A stretch of DNA of 64,000 nucleotides from Citrobacter koseri. Lineage in GTDB: Bacteria; Pseudomonadota; Gammaproteobacteria; Enterobacterales; Enterobacteriaceae. The notes under the pieces were generated by a model that saw only the letters and a program-made list of their open reading frames with translations, did no database searches and had not been told where the DNA came from. This document shows, piece after piece, positions 53,886-64,000 of this stretch. Positions within the stretch are counted from its first letter, which is position 1, and each line of letters begins with the position of its first letter. The DNA is taken from positions 310,001 through 374,000 of the forward strand of contig UAVY01000002.1 in the NCBI GenBank assembly GCA_900446925.1, in the 5' to 3' direction. Position numbers and translations under genes: made by a program.

Positions 53886-53973
53886 TGGTGCGAGGGGGGG
53901 GACTTGAACCCCCCACGTCCGTAAGGACACTAACACCTGAAGCTAGCGCGTCTACCAATTCCGCCACCTTCGC
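53886..53973 (-). tRNA. leuQ: tRNA-Leu(CAG), copy 3 of the array
   Basis: Minus strand starts GCGAAGGTGGCGGAATTGGT, anticodon loop TTCAGGT (CAG), long variable arm and 3' CCA encoded. 88 nt here against the usual 87: one extra C in the T-arm stem, probably a homopolymer error. The three copies are leuQ/leuP/leuV; which symbol belongs to which copy is by order. Confidence 0.95.
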
Positions 53974-54005
53974 ACAGTCATCTTACTTTTTTGATATCGC
54001 CTCGT

Positions 54006-54093
54006 TGGTGCGAGGGGGGGGGACTTGAACCCCCACGTCCGTAAGAACACTAACACCTGAAGCTAGCGCGTCTACCAATTCCGCCACCTTCGC
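54006..54093 (-). tRNA. leuP: tRNA-Leu(CAG), copy 2
   Basis: Same sequence as its neighbours except for TTCTTACGG in the variable arm (the others have TCCTTACGG) and nine instead of eight Gs near the acceptor end, giving 88 nt. CCA is encoded. Confidence 0.95.
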
Positions 54094-54121
54094 CCCAGTG
54101 CGAGCAATATCAACGTGGTTT

Positions 54122-54209
54122 TGGTGCGAGGGGGGGGGACTTGAACCCCCACGTCCGTAAGGACACTAACACCTGAAGCTAGCGCGTCTACCAATTCCGC
54201 CACCTTCGC
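54122..54209 (-). tRNA. leuV: tRNA-Leu(CAG), copy 1
   Basis: First tRNA of the transcript. Anticodon CAG, CCA encoded, nine Gs in the run where eight are expected. The three genes are spaced by about 30 bp and form one transcription unit. Confidence 0.95.
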
Positions 54210-54330
54210 ATACCATCGATTCTTAAAAAGAATCGCTACCACGGAGGCGCATTCTAGTGGTTTTCAGCTTTTCGTCAATAGTTAATTACGCAGGATGGAT
54301 TGATTGCTGCAAAAATGGGGCGCTAACCGC

Positions 54331-54407
54331 AGGCCGGATAAGCGAAGTGCCATCCGGCATCCGCAAACCATGCCGGATGGCGGTGCAGGCACCTTATCCG
54401 GCCTACG
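54331..54407. repeat. BIME (two REP units) after rsmC
   Basis: GGCCGGATAAGCGAAGTGCC...ATCCGGC and GCCGGATGGCGGTGCAGGC...CTTATCCGGCCTACG face each other between rsmC and the tRNA array. Confidence 0.9.
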
Positions 54408-54416
54408 ATGACCACT

Positions 54417-55449
54417 CTACTTCTTCGCCTGGCGCGTCATCCACCGTGCGGTAAACTTTAAAGCGCCCGGTTTGCGCAATCACTTCGTGGAAGCCAAACG
54501 TTTCATCCAGCACTTTCGGGTAGGGCAGGAAGGCGTTAGCCACGATACGTAACTCACCGCCGCTGTTGAGGTGGCGAACCGCGCCGCGAATCAGCGTCTG
54601 CGCGGCATCCAGGCTGGTTTGTATTCCATCGTGGAACGGCGGGTTAGAGATGATCATATCAAAACGCCCTTTTACGTCAGAAAAGACGTTACTGGCGAAC
54701 ACCTCACCCTCAACGCCGTTTGCCGCAAGCGTTGCGCGACTGGCCTCAACGGCAGGCGCGGAAACATCACACAGGGTTAAACGCACTTTTGGCGAGTGGC
54801 TGGCTAAGGCCACAGAGAGCACGCCTGCGCCGCAACCGACATCCAGCACTTTGCCTTTGGTATGTGGCGTCAGCGTGGAAAGCAGCAACTGGCTGCCGAC
54901 ATCCAGACCGTCGCGGCTGAAAACGCCGGGCAGCGTTTTGATGGTCAGATCGTTAATGCGGTACTCGCCCCAGTATTTTTCCGCATCAAAGACAGGCTGT
55001 TTTTTCCAGACGGCCATGATACAGCCCGCAGCGGCGCGCGCTGTCGATTTTGTTCAGCGGCGCGTAGTCGGCCAGCATTTGCTCTGCGCTGCGAACGCCG
55101 CTACGGTTTTCGCCCACCACGAAGATGTCGGTGCCGAGCGGCAGCAGCGACAGGATATTCATCAACTGGAACTGGGCTTCAGGTTTATTTTTCGGCCAGT
55201 AGTAGATCAGCGTGTCGCAGTCCGCGACGTCGTCAGCGTGGGCGACCAGGCTAAAGCGCGCCTTCTCGCCCATCAGTTGGCTTAACAACTGCCAGTGGTG
55301 GAATTGTTGCGTATGCCACGCGGCTGGCGGCGCTTTCGAAGCGGGCTGGCAGGTCATCCTGCAAATCTCCGGCAAACAGAATACGGCTTTGTTCGAAATC
55401 CATCACTGTGGCGCAGCAAGACTTCACTTGCCGGGGTAAAAGCAGACAT
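54417..55449 (-). CDS. rsmC: RsmC, 16S rRNA m2G1207 methyltransferase (indels)
   Basis: Start ATGTCTGCTTTTACCCCGGC at 55449. N-terminal domain: [41 protein letters not shown]-terminal catalytic domain: [20 protein letters not shown] (SAM motif I) and [20 protein letters not shown] (NPPF). The frame breaks near 55400, near 55340, near 55010 and near 54445; the last restores the K-12-like end VMTRQAKK at 54417. About 342 residues. Divergent from holD. Confidence 0.92.
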
Positions 55450-55552
55450 GAAAGGTTCCTCTATTGTTCCTGGCGGCGATTATAGTTGTTTGTTGGCGCA
55501 GTTTCGACGAATTTGCTATATTTGCGCCCCTGACAGACAGGAGCGTTTCGCT

Positions 55553-55968
55553 ATGACATCCCGACGAGACTGGCAATTACAGCAAACTGGGCATTACCCA
55601 GTGGTCGCTGCGTCGCCCTGGCGCGCTACAGGGGGGAAATCGCGATTTCCCTTCCTGCGCACGTTCGTCTGGTGGTCGTGGCGGAAGAATTACCGGCGCT
55701 GACCGAACCCCTGATGAGCGATATTTTGCGCGCATTGACCGTCAGTCCCGACCAGGTATTACCGTTGACGCCTGACCGCGTCGCCATGCTGCCGGAAGGC
55801 AGCCGGTGCAACAGCTGGCGGCTGGGTACTGAAGAGCCTTTGCTGCTGGAAGGCGCTCAGGTGACAAGTCCTGCGTTTAATGAATTACGGGCAAACCCAA
55901 CGGCACGCGCCGCACTATGGCAACAAATTTGCGCATATGAACACGATTTCTTCCCTCAATCCGACTGA
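55553..55968 (+). CDS. holD: HolD, DNA polymerase III psi subunit (indel)
   Basis: Starts MTSRRDWQLQQTG; the frame then breaks near 55590-55640 and continues EELPALTEPLMSDILRALTV to [12 protein letters not shown]. About 137 residues as in E. coli. Psi joins chi to the clamp loader and so to SSB. Overlaps rimI by 32 bp, as in K-12. The loss of frame in such an important gene is another sign of sequencing error. Confidence 0.92.
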
Positions 55969-56384
55969 TTTACCTGCTGCGTTTCTGATTGAAAAACGCG
56001 CCCATGCGTTTCCGTGGAGTGAAAAAACCTTTGCCAGCAATCAGGGCGAACGTTACCTCAACTATCAACTGACGGTCGGCGGAAAGATGGCGGCGTTCGC
56101 GATTACGCAGGTGGTGCTGGATGAGGCGACGCTGTTCAATATTGCGGTCGACCCGGATTTTCAGCGTCGGGGGCTGGGGCGAAGAACTGCTGGAACATCT
56201 GATTGATGAACTGGAAAAACGCGGTGTCCTGACGTTATGGCTGGAGGTGCGCGCCTCAAATGCCGCCGCCATCGCACTCTATGAAAGTTTAGGTTTTAAT
56301 GAGGCAACGGTGCGCCGTAATTACTACCCGACGGCTGACGGGCGTGAGGACGCGATAATCATGGCATTGCCAATCAGTATGTAA
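55937..56384 (+). CDS. rimI: RimI, ribosomal protein S18 N-acetyltransferase (one indel)
   Basis: Start [24 protein letters not shown] acetyl-CoA motif [20 protein letters not shown] restored after one extra G near 56178; then [20 protein letters not shown] and [20 protein letters not shown]. 148 residues. Acetylates the N-terminal Ala of S18. holD-rimI-yjjG overlap order as in E. coli. Confidence 0.94.
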
Positions 56385-56398
56385 GACAAGGTGGAATG

Positions 56399-57078
56399 AT
56401 GAAGTGGGACTGGATTTTCTTTGATGCCGACGAAACGCTGTTTACGTTTGACTCGTTTACCGGCTTACAGCGGATGTTTCTCGACTATAGCGTCACCTTT
56501 AACCGCTGAAGATTTTCAGGACTACCAGGCCGTCAATAAACCGCTGTGGGGTGGATTATCAGAACGGCGCTATCACTTCGCTTCAGCTTCAGCGCCAGCG
56601 CTTTGTCGGCTGGGGCGAGCAACTGAACGTCCCGCCTGAAGAGTTAAATGATGCGTTTATGAATGCTATGGCGGAGATTTGCGCACCGCTGCCGGGTGCG
56701 GTTTCGCTGGTTAACGCCCTGCACGGTAAGGTGAAGATGGGCATCATCACCAACGGATTCACCTCATTGCAGCAAATTCGCCTTGAACGAACAGGGCTTC
56801 GCGATCGTTTTGATCTGCTGGTTATTTCTGAAGAAGTGGGCGTGGCGAAGCCCGATCCGCGCATCTTTGATTACGCGCTGGAGCAGGCGGGCAGCCCTGA
56901 CCGCTCTCGCGTGTTAATGGTCGGCGATACCGCAGAGTCTGATATTCTCGGCGGCATTAACGCCGGGCTTTCCACCTGCTGGCTGAATGCGCACCATCGC
57001 GAGCAGCCTGCGGGTATTGAACCGACCTGGACCGTGGCGTCATTAAGCGAACTGGAGCAACTCCTGTGTAAACACTGA
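56399..57078 (+). CDS. yjjG: YjjG, HAD-family pyrimidine nucleotidase (two indels)
   Basis: Starts [20 protein letters not shown] (DxDET HAD motif I). The frame breaks near 56505 and again near 56550, between which [19 protein letters not shown] is read. Later motifs: [20 protein letters not shown] (motif II) and [20 protein letters not shown] (motif IV). About 225 residues. House-cleaning 5'-nucleotidase acting on dUMP, dTMP and non-canonical nucleotides. Confidence 0.93.
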
Positions 57079-57169
57079 TTGCCTCCCCCCGTTGATGGGT
57101 AAAATAGCCGCAATTTTTCGTATTCAACATGCGTGGTCAGACGCCGCGCTTACTCAAGAAGATTGAACT

Positions 57170-58766
57170 ATGACGTTGTCTCCTTATTTGCAAGAGGTGG
57201 CTAAGCGCCGCACTTTTGCCATTATTTCTCACCCGGATGCCGGTAAAACCACTATCACTGAGAAAGTATTGCTGTTCGGACAGGCTATCCAGACTGCCGG
57301 GACGGTAAAAGGCCGTGGCTCCAGCCAGCATGCAAAATCTGACTGGATGGAAATGGAAAAGCAGCGTGGTATTTCTATTACCACGTCGGTAATGCAGTTC
57401 CCGTATCATGATTGCCTGGTCAACCTGCTGGACACCCCGGGCACGAAGACTTCTCGGAAGATACCTACCGCACGCTGACGGGCGGTGGACTGCTGTCTGA
57501 TGGTGATTGACGCGGCAAAAGGCGTCGAAGATCGTACCCGTAAGCTGATGGAAAGTAACCCGCCTGGCGCGATACGCCGATCCTCACCTTTATGAACAAA
57601 CTCGGACCGTGACATCCGCGACCCGATGGAGGCTGCTGGATGAAGTTGAGAAACGAACTGAAAAATCGGCTGTGCGCCGATCACCTGGCCGATTGGCTGC
57701 GGGAAAGCTGTTTAAAGGCGTCTATCACCTTTATAAAGACGAAACTTACCTGTACCAGACCGGTAAAGGCCACACCATCCAGGAAGTGCGCATTGTAAAA
57801 GGTCTGGATAACCCGGAACTTGACGCTGCCGTAGGGGAAGACCTGGCGCAGCAGCTGCGCGACGAGCTGGAACTGGTGCAGGGCGCGTCCAACGAGTTCG
57901 ACCATGAGCTGTTCCTCGCGGGCGAAATCACCCCGGTCTTCTTTGGTACAGCGCTGGGTAACTTCGGCGTTGACCATATGCTGGATGGCCTGGTGGAGTG
58001 GGCGCCTGCGCCGATGCCGCGCCAGACCGATACCCGTACGGTAGAAGCGAAAGAAGAGAAGTTCACCGGTTTCGTGTTTAAGATTCAGGCCAATATGGAC
58101 CCAAAACACCGCGACCGCGTGGCGTTTATGCGAGTGGTCTCCGGTAAGTACGAAAAAGGCATGAAAATGCGCCAGGTACGTATCGGCAAAGATGTGGTGA
58201 TTTCTGATGCGCTGACCTTTATGGCGGGCGACCGTTCCCACGTTGAAGAGGCGTATCCGGGCGATATTCTGGGCCTGCACAACCACGGCACCATTCAGAT
58301 CGGCGACACCTTCACTCAGGGCGAAATGATGAAGTTCACCGGTATACCGAACTTCGCGCCGGAGCTGTTCCGTCGTATCCGCCTGAAAGATCCGCTGAAG
58401 CAGAAACAGCTGCTGAAAGGGCTGGTTCAGCTGTCTGAAGAAGGCGCGGTACAGGTGTTCCGTCCGATCGCCAACAACGATCTGATCGTGGGCGCTGTCG
58501 GCGTGTTGCAGTTTGACGTGGTGGTTGCCCGTCTGAAGAGCGAATACAACGTTGAGGCTATCTATGAATCCGTCAACGTCGCCACCGCACGCTGGGTTGA
58601 ATGTACTGACGCGAAGAAATTCGAAGAGTTCAAGCGTAAGAACGAAGTACAACTGGCGCTGGATGGCGGTGATAACCTCACCTATATCGCACCGACAATG
58701 GTTAACCTGAACCTGACGCAGGAACGCTACCCTGACGTTCAGTTCCGCAAAACGCGCGAGCACTAA
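57170..58766 (+). CDS. prfC: PrfC, peptide chain release factor 3 (several indels)
   Basis: Starts [21 protein letters not shown]-loop [13 protein letters not shown]; switch region [20 protein letters not shown]; then LLDTPG. Frame changes cluster between about 57440 and 57720 (near the DTPGH, TLTAVD and NKxD motifs, which can be read piecewise). From 57715 on, the reading is continuous ([20 protein letters not shown] to VQFRKTREH). About 529 residues. GTPase that recycles RF1/RF2. Confidence 0.93.
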
Positions 58767-58775
58767 TTGTCCCTC

Positions 58776-58801
58776 CAGGGCGCGTCATCCGGCGCGCCCT
58801 G
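58776..58801 (+). terminator. Hairpin after prfC
   Basis: CAGGGCGCG (58776-58784) pairs with CGCGCCCTG (58793-58801), 10 bp after the prfC stop. The following sequence is only moderately T-rich (TTACTTTCCC). Confidence 0.65.
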
Positions 58802-59095
58802 TTACTTTCCCTGCCTTTTTAACCGCTTGCGGAATGTTCTTAAATCCCTCAGTTTTTCTTATGGTTGCTTGTTTTTTAAGCGTATCAGCAAGCGATTTTG
58901 CGATTGTGATCTATATTTAACAAAGTGATGACATAAATGACGACTTTTAACACTGTTCAATGCGTGAATACTGGTTGTTAAGGCCGTCATTTATCTTGTC
59001 TGCGATATTAATAACTGAATAAAGATGGGATTAGCGCCGCGATTCTGCATAAGTATGTTGATTGTGACGGCTGCCATCCATACAGGAATGAATCG
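58802..59095 (+). promoter_or_regulatory. osmY promoter region
   Basis: No gene between prfC and osmY. TGTGATCTATATTTAACA (58906-58923) contains a -10-like CTATATTTAA with an upstream C, as in the known RpoS-dependent osmY promoter, overlapping a weak CRP half-site. The long 5' leader (~170 bp) is also as in E. coli. Confidence 0.65.
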
Positions 59096-59718
59096 ATGAC
59101 GACGACAAGACTGAAGATTTCTAAAACTCTCCTGGCCGTAATGTTGGACCTCCGCTGTCGCGACCGGTTCTGCATTTGCGGAAAACCTCTACGCTGGATA
59201 GAGGCACAGTCCAGCGCAGAAAGCGCGGGACAGAAAGTCGATAGCTCTATGAATAAAGTCGGTAACTTCATGGGATGACAGCGCCATCACCGCAAAAGTG
59301 AAAGCGGCGTTGGTGGATCATGAAAGTATTAAGAGCACCGATATCTCGGTCAAAACCGATAACAAAGTGGTGATATTAAGCGGCTTTGTTGAAAGCCAGG
59401 CTCAGGCTGAAGAAGCCGTGAAAGTGGCGGAAGGCGTTGAGGGTGTGACCTCCGTCAGCGACAAACTGCATGTTCGCGACAGCAAGTCCGGCACGATGAA
59501 AGGCTATGCCGGGGATACGGCCACTACCAGCGAGATCAAAGCGAAACTGTTGGCGGATGACATCGTGCCTTCCCGCAAAGTGAAAGTCGAAACCACCGAC
59601 GGCGTGGTGCAGCTCTCAGGAACCGTAGATTCTCAGGCGCAAATCGACCGTGCTGAAAGTATCGCAAAAGCGGGTTGATGGTGTGAAAAGCGTCAAAAAT
59701 GACCTGAAAACTCAGTAA
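59096..59718 (+). CDS. osmY: OsmY, periplasmic BON-domain protein (indels)
   Basis: Starts [16 protein letters not shown]; one extra G near 59144 hides the rest of the signal peptide ([12 protein letters not shown]). Two BON domains follow: [40 protein letters not shown]; and [38 protein letters not shown]. Further breaks lie near 59275 and 59672; end at 59716-59718. About 203 residues. Induced by RpoS and high osmolarity; periplasmic chaperone-like role. Confidence 0.93.
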
Positions 59719-59733
59719 TTCGTCTTAATTCGC

Positions 59734-59755
59734 CCTCCCGACGTTTGTCGGGAGG
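59734..59755 (+). terminator. Hairpin after osmY
   Basis: CCTCCCGAC (59734-59742) and GTCGGGAGG (59747-59755) form a perfect 9-bp stem with a GTTT loop, 15 bp after the stop. No T-run follows. Confidence 0.6.
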
Positions 59756-59846
59756 CGCAATGTACACCACACTAAAAATATCGCGAATGAGCAACCTGAA
59801 CGCTCATATCAAGCGGTCGACATTAACTATGGTAAAGGAGAAGCTT

Positions 59847-60010
59847 ATGTTTCGTTGGGGCATTATATTTCTGGTTATCGCGTTAATTGCCGCCGCTCTG
59901 GGTTTTGGGTGGGACTGGCAGGCACCGCGGCTAGCGCAGCGAAAATTGTCTTCGTCGTCGGGATTGTCCTGTTCCTGATCAGCCTGTTTATGGGCCGTAA
60001 ACGACCCTAG
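59847..60010 (+). CDS. ytjA: YtjA, DUF1328 small membrane protein (one indel)
   Basis: Starts [20 protein letters not shown] with AAAGGAG upstream; one extra G near 59909 breaks the frame, and the restored remainder is [20 protein letters not shown] and [13 protein letters not shown]. 53 residues, two membrane helices, DUF1328. Function unknown. Between osmY and yjjU as in E. coli. Confidence 0.9.
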
Positions 60011-60041
60011 CACGTCACCCGTAATACCCATGATTCATGCT

Positions 60042-60070
60042 AAGCCAGTCCATCGGACTGGCTTTTACGG
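60042..60070 (+). terminator. Rho-independent terminator after ytjA
   Basis: AAGCCAGTCC (60042-60051) pairs with GGACTGGCTT (60055-60064) and is followed by TTACGGTTTT. Confidence 0.8.
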
Positions 60071-60133
60071 TTTTAGCTATCGCGAATTTGCGTTACTTTG
60101 TCATTCTATAAAATAAAACACAGGAAGGCAGAG

Positions 60134-61211
60134 GTGGGGCAGCGAATACCCGTGACGCTCGGCAATATTGCGCCATTATCATTAAACGCGTTCCGACCAG
60201 GCCGAATGGCTCTGGTGTGCGAGGGCGGGGGGCAGCGGGGAATCTTTACCGCTGGCGTGCTGGATGAGTTTATGCGCGCGAAGTTCAATCCGTTCGACCT
60301 CTACCTCGGCACCTCTGCCGGGGCGCAAAACCCTTTCCGCCTATCTCTGTAACCAGCCCGGCTATGGGCGCAAAGTTATTATGCGTTACACCACGAAGCG
60401 GGAGTTCTTCGATCCGGTGCGTTTTGTTCGCGGGGGGAACCTGATCGATCTCGACTGGCTGGTGGACGCGACATCCGGGCAGATGCCGCTGGCGATGGAC
60501 ACCGCCGCGCGTCTGTTCGATAGCGGAAAATCCTTCTATATGTGCGCCTGTCGTGGGGATGACTACACGGCGAACTATTTCTCGCCAACGAAGCAAAACT
60601 GGCTCGATATTATTCGTGCGACCAGCGCGATTCCGGGGTTCTACCGTACAGGCGTGGCGCTGGATGGCATCAATTATCTGGACGGCGGGATCAGCGATGC
60701 GATCCCGGTACAGGAGGCGGCAAAGCGTGGCGCGAAAACGATCGTGGTGATCCGCACGGTGCCTTCGCAAATGTACTATACGCCACAGTGGTTTAAGCGC
60801 ATGGAGCGCTGGCTGGGGGGAGAGCAGTTTGCAGCCGCTGGTGAATCTGGTACAGCACCACGAAACCAGCTATAGCGCCATTCAGCGTTTTATTGAGAAG
60901 CCGCCGGGTAAGCTGCGTATCATTGAAATCTACCCGCCGAAACCTCTGCAAAGCATGGCGTTGGGCAGCCGTCTTCCTGCGCTGCGCGAAGATTACAAAA
61001 TCGGACGTCTGTGCGGGCGCTATTTTCTGGCGACGGTGGGGAAACTGCTGACGGAGAAACCGCCCGCTCTCCCGCCACACGCCGAAGATTGTCATTCCTG
61101 GCCCGGTGGTGGTGCCTCCGGGCGGCGGTGGCCAACGATATGCACGTAGCAACGGTCAGCGGCGCGGCGCAGGCCAACGACACTACCTTCAATAATGAGG
61201 ATCTGGCGTGA
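60134..61211 (+). CDS. yjjU: YjjU, patatin-like phospholipase (indels)
   Basis: GTG start at 60134 (GQRIPVTLGNIAPLSLNAFR) with AGGAAGG upstream, matching the K-12 start. Oxyanion motif CEGGGQRGIFTAGV; nucleophile elbow LYLGTSAGA; catalytic Asp in NYLDGGISDAIPVQEA. The frame breaks near 60325, 60825 and 61090; the tail ends NDTTFNNEDLA. About 357 residues. The stop overlaps the yjjV GTG start (GTGA). Confidence 0.92.
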
Positions 61212-61984
61212 GTTGCCGATTTATCGACACGCATTGTCATTTTGATTTTCCGCCTTTCACCGGTGATGAAGCGGCCAGCATCCAGCGTGCCGCTGATGCG
61301 GGGGTTGGCAAAATCATTGTTCCGGCGACGGCTGCGGCCTGTTTTTCACGTGTGCTGGCGCTGGCGGAGCGCTTCCCGCCGCTGTTCGCGGCGCTGGGGC
61401 TGCACCCCGTGTTTATTGAGCAGCACGCAGATGACAGTCTGGATCGCCTGCAACAGGCACTGGATCAACGCCCGCAGAAAGTCGTGGCGGTAGGGGAGAT
61501 CGGGCTGGATCTTTACCGCGATAATCCTCAGTTTGATGAGCAAGAGCGGCTCCTGGAGGCGCAGCTTAAACTGGCGAAACGCTACGATCTGCCGGTGATC
61601 CTTCACTCGCGTCGCACCCATGACAAGCTGGCAATGCATCTCAAACGCCACGCCCTGGCGCGAACCGGGGTGGTACACGGTTTTTCCGGCAGTCTGCAAC
61701 AGGCGGAACGCTTTGTTCAGTTAGGCTACAAAATTGGCGTTGGCGGCACGATTACTTATCCGCGCGCCAGCAAAACGCGTGATGTGATGGCGCAACTGCC
61801 GCTGGATGCATTGCTGCTGGAGACCGACGCGCCGGATATGCCGCTAAATGGTTTTCAGGGGCAGCCAAACCGCCCGGAACAGGCGGCACGGGTATTCAGC
61901 GAGCTGTGCGCGCTACGCGATGAACCCTCTGAGGTGATCGCCGAAACGCTGTATCGCAATACGACGGCGCTATTTCGTCTCTGA
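61208..61984 (+). CDS. yjjV: YjjV, TatD-family metal-dependent hydrolase/DNase
   Basis: An intact 258-residue protein from GTG 61208: SCRFIDTHCHFDFPPFTGDE (HxH metal ligands), ALGLHPVFIEQHADDSLDRL, VAVGEIGLDLYRDN (Glu ligand), DLPVILHSRRTHDKLAMHLK (His ligand), VVHGFSGSLQQAERFVQLGY and LLLETDAPDMPLNGFQGQPN (Asp ligand). TatD-like nucleases act in DNA repair or degradation. Coupled to yjjU. Confidence 0.94.
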   Translation: MSCRFIDTHCHFDFPPFTGDEAASIQRAADAGVGKIIVPATAAACFSRVLALAERFPPLFAALGLHPVFIEQHADDSLDRLQQALDQRPQKVVAVGEIGLDLYRDNPQFDEQERLLEAQLKLAKRYDLPVILHSRRTHDKLAMHLKRHALARTGVVHGFSGSLQQAERFVQLGYKIGVGGTITYPRASKTRDVMAQLPLDALLLETDAPDMPLNGFQGQPNRPEQAARVFSELCALRDEPSEVIAETLYRNTTALFRL

Positions 61985-62147
61985 TTGCCGGATGCGACGC
62001 AAAAGCGTCTTATCCGGCCTACGGGCCGACATCATTTGTGGGCCGGATAAGGCGGCCAACGGGTCGACATCATTTGTGGGCCGGATAAGGCGGCCAACGG
62101 GTCGACATCATTTGTAGGCCGGATAAGGCGCAGCCGCCATCCGGCGA
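61985..62147. repeat. Tandem REP units between yjjV and yjjW
   Basis: A REP pair (TGCCGGATGCGACGC...CTTATCCGGCCTACG) followed by GGGCCGGATAAGGCGGCCAA repeated with the spacer CGGGTCGACATCATTTGT; the units recur every ~47 bp (62020-62130). The last unit is a standard GGCCGGATAAGGCGCAGCCG...ATCCGGC. Lies between convergent genes. Confidence 0.92.
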
Positions 62148-62148
62148 T

Positions 62149-63003
62149 TCACAAATATAAAGCTGGGAAAATCAGGTTATGCACCCCGTGCGCCCATAAT
62201 GCGTTTGCCAGCTGTTGCACGTCGTCAGGCGTTGCGCCCGGCCACGTTTTTGCTTCGCCATACACCCCATGTGCATGGAAAGCGTTTAACCGGACGGGAA
62301 TATCGCCCAGACGGGAGATAAACGCGGCCAGCGGCGCTATCTGTTGCAGGTAATCCACCTGACCAGGAATCACCAGCAGCCGTAACTCGGCCAGCTTGCC
62401 ATGCTCCGCCAATATCCTGATGCTGTGCTTGATCTGCGTGTTATCCCGCCCGGTAAGACGCTGATGGCAGGCGCTATCCCAGGCTTTTAGATCGAGCATC
62501 GCGCCATCACAAACGGGCAGCAGTTTCTGCCAGCCGGTTTCGCTCAACAGGCCGTTGCTGTCGACCAGACACGTCAGCGTACACAACTGCGGATCGGCCT
62601 TGATCGCGGCAAACAGCGCGCAAATAAACGGTAACTGGGTGGTGGCTTCGCCCCCGCTGACGGTAATGCCTTCAATAAATGGCGATGCCTTACGGATATG
62701 GTCCAGCACTTCATCGACGCTCATCGTCTGCGCCATCGGCGTGGCCTGCTGCGGGCACATCCGCAAACAGGTATCGCACTGCTCGCAGACGTCAGCCTGC
62801 CATACCACTTTCCCCGCGCTGAAGCCCAGCGCCTGATGAGGGCACTGGGGAACGCACTCACCGCAGTCGTTGCAGCGCCCGATCGTCCACGGATTATGGC
62901 AATTCTTACAGCGCAGATTGCACCCTTGTAAGAACAGAGCCAGACGACTGCCGGGGCCGTCCACGCAGGAGAACGGTATGATTTTACTGACTAAACACTT
63001 CAT
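62149..63003 (-). CDS. yjjW: YjjW, glycyl-radical enzyme activase (radical SAM)
   Basis: An intact 284-residue protein. Radical SAM cysteines in [15 protein letters not shown] (CxxxCxxC), then a two-cluster ferredoxin insert: [16 protein letters not shown] and [20 protein letters not shown]-binding [15 protein letters not shown]. Generates the glycyl radical on its partner YjjI. ATG at 63003 is the K-12-like start. Confidence 0.95.
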   Translation of the reverse strand: MKCLVSKIIPFSCVDGPGSRLALFLQGCNLRCKNCHNPWTIGRCNDCGECVPQCPHQALGFSAGKVVWQADVCEQCDTCLRMCPQQATPMAQTMSVDEVLDHIRKASPFIEGITVSGGEATTQLPFICALFAAIKADPQLCTLTCLVDSNGLLSETGWQKLLPVCDGAMLDLKAWDSACHQRLTGRDNTQIKHSIRILAEHGKLAELRLLVIPGQVDYLQQIAPLAAFISRLGDIPVRLNAFHAHGVYGEAKTWPGATPDDVQQLANALWAHGVHNLIFPALYL

Positions 63004-63074
63004 CCTTCGAACTGCCTCTTTGTTGGCTGCACTTATTCACCCCAGTCACGTACTACGTGTACGCTCCTGGGGAT

Positions 63075-64000
63075 TCATTCGCTTGCCGCCTCGATGCCTC
63101 TCGAATGATTTTGCGTTAGGAAGCGCATCTGCTGTTCATGACTTATTACGCGTGCTTGTCGTTCCAGAATGCGCGTATTGCGCGCGGCTTCTTCCCCCAG
63201 CCAGGTGGTGTTTGTTCGCGATCCTTCGGCGCGATATTTTTCCAGATCCGACAGGCGCACCATATACCCGGTAACGCGCACCAGATCGTTGCCGCTGACG
63301 TTGGCGGTAAACTCACGCATGCCGGCCTTGAACGCGCCCAGACAAAGCTGCACCAGCGCCTGAGGATTCCGCTTGATGGTTTCGTCCAGCGTCAGGATGT
63401 CGCTGATCCCGGCATGGTAGTGCGCATGGTGGGGGGGCGACGGTTTGCAGGTGGGTAATGGGATCGGGTTCATCGCCGTACGGTAAACGCGCGCCCGGCG
63501 TCGTACCGATATCGGAGCTGATGCCTGACTGGGCATGCAGCATCGCCCGCTGTTTCCAGCCATGCTTAACGGGCGTGTTTGCGACGAAATCGGCCAACTG
63601 CGCGCTGATGCGATAGCCCAGCGCATTGGCCGCGTCGTCTTTCCCGTAGCGCGCGTTCATCCCCGCGTTTTCACACAGCAGGTTTACCGCTTCGGCCAGG
63701 CCATACATCCCAAACATCGGTACAAAACGTCCGGGATCAAGCAACCCTTCCTGCACCAGGAAGCTATTCTCAAAGAAATGTGATTGTTCATAGAGGAAGT
63801 CACATCGGGCATCAATGATGGCGATCTGCTGCTGGCAGTAGTGCGGTAGCGTGCGCGTAAAGAAGTCATCGACAGAGGTGCTGCGCTCTGCAACGGCTTT
63901 CAGATTGATCCTGACCAGCGTGCTGCCGCCGCCCGCAAGCGGCAGAGAGTTGTAACAACTGACGACGCCATATTGACCTTTTGTGAAAATTTTATCATTT
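63075..64000 (-). CDS. yjjI: YjjI, glycyl-radical protein, C-terminal part (indels; runs off right edge)
   Basis: The C-terminal ~310 of about 516 residues. Glycyl-radical motif region: SGNDLVRVTGYMVRLSDLEK near 63270, where the Gly of RVTGY is expected to carry the radical. Upstream part: FVPMFGMYGLAEAVNLLCEN, DDAANALGYRISAQLADFVA. Frame changes near 63770 and 63440. The stop is at 63075. YjjI's reaction is unknown; the YjjW/YjjI pair is proposed to act in anaerobic nucleoside-linked metabolism. The start codon lies beyond the window. Confidence 0.9.

Noticed and set aside
57430..57720. Programmed frameshift or true pseudogene in prfC
   Set aside because: Several unrelated shifts in a short stretch, the same kind of error in neighbouring genes, and no slippery site or stimulatory structure that I can see.
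57681..58763. 360-codon minus-strand frame opposite prfC
   Set aside because: Antisense shadow of a highly conserved gene; no start signal or known domain.
61985..62147. CRISPR-like regularly spaced repeats
   Set aside because: The repeats are REP units with GCCGGATAAGG cores and near-identical spacers; there are no cas genes.

Overview
The window is an enterobacterial chromosome segment, most probably Citrobacter (C. freundii complex). The backbone from about 20 kb to the right edge follows the E. coli/Salmonella order yjiJ-yjiL-yjiM-yjiN-mdtM-yjiR-yjiS ... yjiA-yjiX-btsT-tsr ... opgB-yjjA-dnaC-dnaT-yjjB-yjjP-yjjQ-bglJ ... fhuF ... three tRNA-Leu(CAG)-rsmC-holD-rimI-yjjG-prfC-osmY-ytjA-yjjU-yjjV-yjjW-yjjI. 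A tyrosine phenol-lyase gene (tpl) followed by a tyrosine permease is a Citrobacter hallmark.

Left part (1-14.9 kb): an accessory defence island. It starts inside dndB, divergent from dndA (DNA phosphorothioation). Next come a second DGQHR-domain protein with a helical partner gene, a decayed IS3-family OrfA, a scrap of an integrative element (alpA, truncated parB-like gene and an unknown gene), an HNH nuclease, a long UPF1-like helicase fused to a phospholipase-D-type nuclease domain, a complete EcoRII-type restriction-modification pair in convergent orientation, and a Fic-domain protein.

Middle (15-35 kb): tpl and tutB under a TyrR/CRP control region, two very small ORFs, trpS2 behind a leader that encodes tandem Trp codons and can fold into alternative hairpins, yjiJ, a 2-hydroxyacyl-CoA-dehydratase-like set (yjiM, yjiL, DUF3343), yjiN, a LysR regulator divergent from an amino-acid/dicarboxylate symporter and a cystathionine beta-lyase-like gene, mdtM, a C-terminal Rpn fragment, yjiR and yjiS. 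Where E. coli K-12 carries hsd/mcr/mrr, this strain has a MarR-HlyD-DUF2955 efflux operon.

Right part (35-64 kb): ordinary core genes. Local additions are a GNAT acetyltransferase, a YbaK-family protein, an orphan PTS EIIC behind a LacI-type operator, and a membrane diguanylate cyclase. REP/BIME repeats lie at five places.

A large share of genes, core ones included, carry one or more single-base indels, mostly an extra or missing base in a short G, C or A run. The pattern fits sequencing or assembly error far better than mass gene decay. I give each such gene its full reconstructed span and state where the frame breaks. The IS relic (internal stops from substitutions) and the Rpn fragment (missing N-terminus) look truly degenerate.
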